Positions 5,506 to 7,737 of a DNA stretch of 7,737 nucleotides are shown piece after piece (position 1 is the stretch's first letter; each line of letters starts with the position of its first letter). The stretch is from Hyphomicrobiales bacterium (GTDB taxonomy: Bacteria; Pseudomonadota; Alphaproteobacteria; Rhizobiales; Aestuariivirgaceae). Position numbers and translations under genes: made by a program. The notes under the pieces were generated by a model. That model did no database searches, was not told the origin of the DNA, and saw only the letters and a list, made by a program, of their open reading frames with translations. The stretch is from positions 1 to 7,737 of the forward strand of contig JANYGE010000325.1 in assembly GCA_025362535.1 (NCBI GenBank). Reading direction: 5' to 3'.

Positions 5506-6750
5506 ATGGGTCTAAAGAAGTTTGCTGCTGCTCTCGCATTTTCTGCGTCGGTTATGACGGCTGGAATTGCATCTGCTACTGATCTGGAAGTTACACATTG
5601 GTGGACATCTGGTGGTGAAGCCGCCGCTGTTGCGGAATTCGCCAAGGCTGTTGATGCTTCGGGCGATCATTGGGTTGATGGTGCTATCGCTGGTTCAGGC
5701 GATGTTGCACGTCCTATTATTATTTCACGTATCCTTGGTGGTAACCCCATGGCGGCTACGCAGTTGAACCCCGGCAAAGATGCTGATGATCTGATTGCTG
5801 CTGGTCTTCTAGAAGACATCACCGATGTGGCAACTGCTGGTGATTGGGCTCACATTCTGCGCCCCGCTTCACAGCTCGCAAGCTGCACCAAGGATGGCAA
5901 AGTCTATTGCGTTCCCGTGAACTTGCACTCGGCACAATGGATGTGGACAAACCGCAAGGTGTATGAAGACGCTGGCATTGCCCCTCCACAAAACTGGGCT
6001 GATTTCGTTGCTGCCGCTCCTGCTTTGCAAGCCAAAGGCATTCAACCATTGTCTATGGCGCAAGGTTGGCCAGTTGGCTTGATGGTGAATGACGTTCTGG
6101 TTGCTCTTGCTGGTGTTGAAAACTTTGTGAAGGTTTACAAGGATCGTGACCTTGCGATTGCTGGTGGACCTGAATTTACAAAAGTATTCGATGCTCTTGC
6201 TGCAGTTCGCCAATATGTTCCTGCTGATAAAATGGTGCCACAGTGGAATGAAGCTGTTGGTCTGGTGATTCAAGGTAAAGCCGCTGCGAACATTATGGGT
6301 GACTGGGCTGGTGGTGAATTCCAAGTGGCCAAGATGGTTGCTGGCAAGGACTATGACTGCCTGCCAGGTCTGGGTGTAACCCCAGTTCTGAACACTGGTG
6401 GTGACGTGTTCTATTTCCCAAAGAACAAAGATCCAGCTGTAACTGCTGCTCAGAAGAAAATGGCTGCAACACTTGTAACCAAGGAAGTGCAAGTTGCCTT
6501 CAACCTGAAGAAGGGTTCATTGCCAATGCGGGCTGACGTTGATTTGTCTGCTGCCAATGATTGCATGAAGAAGGGTCTGGAAATTCTTGATCACTCTTCA
6601 GCTGTGTTCCCGAACGATGTTCAAATGATTGATCGTGACTCGCTCAATCAAATCAATGACACGTTCACCGCGTTCATGGCTGATCCAAGCATGACAGCTG
6701 CTGCTGCTCAGGCGAAGTTCGTGGACATCATCAAGAACGCTCCTAAATAA
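5506..6750 (+). CDS. Periplasmic sugar-binding protein of an ABC importer (GtsA-like)
   Basis: The 414-residue precursor starts with a signal peptide (basic MGLKK, then a hydrophobic stretch) and likely cleavage after ASA at 24, leaving a periplasmic mature protein beginning TDLEVTHWWTSGGE. The WWTSGGE opening, the segment VYCVPVNLHSAQWMWTN, the IMGDWAGGEF motif and the NLKKGSLPMR stretch are shared with GtsA-type glucose/mannose-binding proteins of the UgpB/COG1653 group as I remember them. Several tryptophans in these motifs probably stack against the sugar. It captures the sugar and delivers it to the permease encoded next. The substrate could be glucose or mannose but may be another sugar; I would not fix it. 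Codon use leans strongly to GCT and GGT, consistent with high expression. It is the first gene of the importer operon, under operator O2. Confidence 0.93.
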   Translation: MGLKKFAAALAFSASVMTAGIASATDLEVTHWWTSGGEAAAVAEFAKAVDASGDHWVDGAIAGSGDVARPIIISRILGGNPMAATQLNPGKDADDLIAAGLLEDITDVATAGDWAHILRPASQLASCTKDGKVYCVPVNLHSAQWMWTNRKVYEDAGIAPPQNWADFVAAAPALQAKGIQPLSMAQGWPVGLMVNDVLVALAGVENFVKVYKDRDLAIAGGPEFTKVFDALAAVRQYVPADKMVPQWNEAVGLVIQGKAAANIMGDWAGGEFQVAKMVAGKDYDCLPGLGVTPVLNTGGDVFYFPKNKDPAVTAAQKKMAATLVTKEVQVAFNLKKGSLPMRADVDLSAANDCMKKGLEILDHSSAVFPNDVQMIDRDSLNQINDTFTAFMADPSMTAAAAQAKFVDIIKNAPK

Positions 6751-6775
6751 GTTCTTTTTGATCTGATACTTTGCG

Positions 6776-6807
6776 CGGGTCTGGCTTTCTGATGGAAGCC
6801 AGACCCG
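6776..6807 (+). repeat. Stem-loop between binding-protein and permease genes
   Basis: CGGGTCTGGCTT (6776-6787) pairs perfectly with AAGCCAGACCCG (6796-6807). A C-G and a T-G pair can extend the 12-bp stem to 14, leaving a TGAT loop. No T-run follows, so it is not a standard full intrinsic terminator. Placed 25 bases after the binding-protein stop and 34 bases before the permease start, it resembles the intergenic hairpins that protect the upstream message and reduce downstream expression in ABC-importer operons. The structure is seen; the role is inferred. Confidence 0.75.
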
Positions 6808-6841
6808 TCGTCTACTCCTCTTGATGTGGGGCATTGGAGCT

Positions 6842-7737
6842 ATGGATCGTCCAAATCCGTTATTCAGAAACTTGTCGTCTAAAATTGCATCATTGCCGAT
6901 GATGTTGATTGTGCTGGGTGTATTTGTGGGTGGCACAGCGTGGACTGTGTTGTTCTCTTTCACAAAAATAAAAGTGCTTCCACTGTTCACACCCATGGAG
7001 TGGTGGAATAATTTTAATGGCTTGGCCAATTATACCCGTTTGTTCAAAACTGATCGCTGGATGGATTGTCCGGCTCTCTCGAAAATTGGTACGGACGCTT
7101 GGCATCTTAAATGCACAGGTGCCTTGCCCAATGTGGTGACTTATGCCGTGCTTTCGATTATTTTTTCGATGGCTATTGGCTTCATGCTTGCCGTTTTCAT
7201 GGATCAAAAGATCAGACTCGAAGGCGTGTTTCGCACAATATATCTTTATCCCTTCGCGCTTTCCTTCATTGTAACCGGCCATGTGTGGGCGTGGATCCTG
7301 TCACCAGAATATGGGTTGCAGGGTGCTGTGCGCCAATTGGGATGGACAAGCTTTTCATTTGGTTGGATCGCTGACCGTGACATGGTGATGTATGCCATTG
7401 TGATTGCAGGTGTGTGGCAAGGTGCCGGATTTGTTATGGCACTTATGCTGGCTGGGCTTCGCGGCATTGATGAAGAAATTTGGAAAGCTGCCAAGATTGA
7501 TGGCATCTCAACCTGGCGCACCTATTTGCAAATTGTATTGCCGATGATGAAGCCCGTATTGGTCACAACATTTGTGATTGTCTCGTCAGGGGCGGTGCGC
7601 ATCTATGATTTAGTGGTGGCGATCACCGATGGTGGTCCAGGGATTTCTTCCGATGTGCCAACACGTTACATTTACCAGAATTTCTCAGCGAATTTGGGAC
7701 AGGCGCTTTCGGCCTCCACTTGCATGTTGGTTGCCAT
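6842..7737 (+). CDS. Sugar ABC transporter permease, MalF/GtsB type (partial, runs off the right edge)
   Basis: The frame is open from ATG 6842 to the end of the window, 298 codons without a stop; the C-terminus is missing. Hydrophobic segments occur at about residues 17-38, 97-119, 133-153, 182-205 and 238-261. The cytoplasmic EAA loop that docks on the ATPase is clear: EEIWKAAKID (211-220), then GISTWRTYLQ (221-230) and IVLPMMKP (231-238), matching the KAAxxDGxxxxxxxxxIxLPxxxP form. ITDGGP (261-266) is also typical of MalF/UgpA-type subunits. It forms the channel with a second permease expected just downstream. The long loop after helix 1 carries C76 and C91, see findings. Start choice is uncertain: GGAG is only 2 bases from ATG 6842, GGGG is 10 bases away, and an in-frame ATG at 6824 has no Shine-Dalgarno. 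Confidence 0.92.
   Translation, partial: MDRPNPLFRNLSSKIASLPMMLIVLGVFVGGTAWTVLFSFTKIKVLPLFTPMEWWNNFNGLANYTRLFKTDRWMDCPALSKIGTDAWHLKCTGALPNVVTYAVLSIIFSMAIGFMLAVFMDQKIRLEGVFRTIYLYPFALSFIVTGHVWAWILSPEYGLQGAVRQLGWTSFSFGWIADRDMVMYAIVIAGVWQGAGFVMALMLAGLRGIDEEIWKAAKIDGISTWRTYLQIVLPMMKPVLVTTFVIVSSGAVRIYDLVVAITDGGPGISSDVPTRYIYQNFSANLGQALSASTCMLVA

Noticed and set aside
5869..6492. A 207-codon open frame on the minus strand inside the sugar-binding protein gene
   Set aside because: It is antisense to a gene with clear family motifs and strong codon bias; its translation has no recognisable domain and no Shine-Dalgarno, so the biased codons of the real gene explain the absence of stops.
5506..6750. Naming the binding protein AglE because of the divergent LacI repressor
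   Set aside because: The mature start (WWTSGGE) and the internal motifs fit the GtsA-type group and not the AglE sequences I remember; no alpha-glucosidase gene is in view.
6598..7282. Two overlapping minus-strand frames across the end of the binding-protein gene and the permease
   Set aside because: The plus-strand permease with its EAA loop occupies the same DNA; the antisense translations are His- and Asn-rich without any fold signature.

Overview
The window reads as chromosomal DNA of an alphaproteobacterium of moderate GC. The order Hyphomicrobiales/Rhizobiales is my best guess from the feel of the protein families; no rRNA or marker gene fixes it. Genes are densely packed on both strands, with no tRNA, rRNA, CRISPR, insertion sequence or phage gene. 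No gap between genes exceeds about 170 bases.

Layout, left to right: (1) the 3' end of an unrecognised gene (2-223, +); (2) a complete EamA/DMT-family ten-helix permease (274-1197, +), convergent with (3) a hemerythrin HHE-domain protein (1211-1762, -), which is divergent by only 27 bp from (4) a xylose-isomerase-like TIM-barrel protein (1790-2551, +). Convergent with that is (5-6) a two-gene, translationally coupled purine-degradation operon on the minus strand: allE, (S)-ureidoglycine aminohydrolase (3849-3022), then allA, ureidoglycolate lyase (3025-2558). Together these take ureidoglycine to ureidoglycolate plus ammonia, then to glyoxylate plus urea. (7) A small secreted LprI/DUF1311 protein (3930-4331, +) diverges from allE across an 80-bp region holding a strong interrupted palindrome. 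(8) A LacI-family repressor (5339-4341, -) diverges from (9) a periplasmic sugar-binding protein of the GtsA/UgpB type (5506-6750, +), followed by (10) a MalF-type permease (6842 to the window edge, +), the start of a carbohydrate ABC importer operon.

The best-supported regulation is at the LacI/ABC divergon. Two near-identical LacI-type operators, 67 bp apart, lie one near the repressor's own predicted start site and one at the predicted importer promoter. A perfect 12-bp stem-loop separates the binding-protein gene from the permease gene, consistent with unequal expression of the two. The binding-protein gene visibly favours GCT and GGT codons, as expected for an abundant product.

I found no convincing previously undescribed multi-gene system. 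The points most worth checking are the palindrome between allE and the lprI-like gene, the paired operators, the intergenic hairpin, and an apparent cysteine-containing periplasmic insertion in the permease. All assignments come from reading motifs by eye; no database search was possible.
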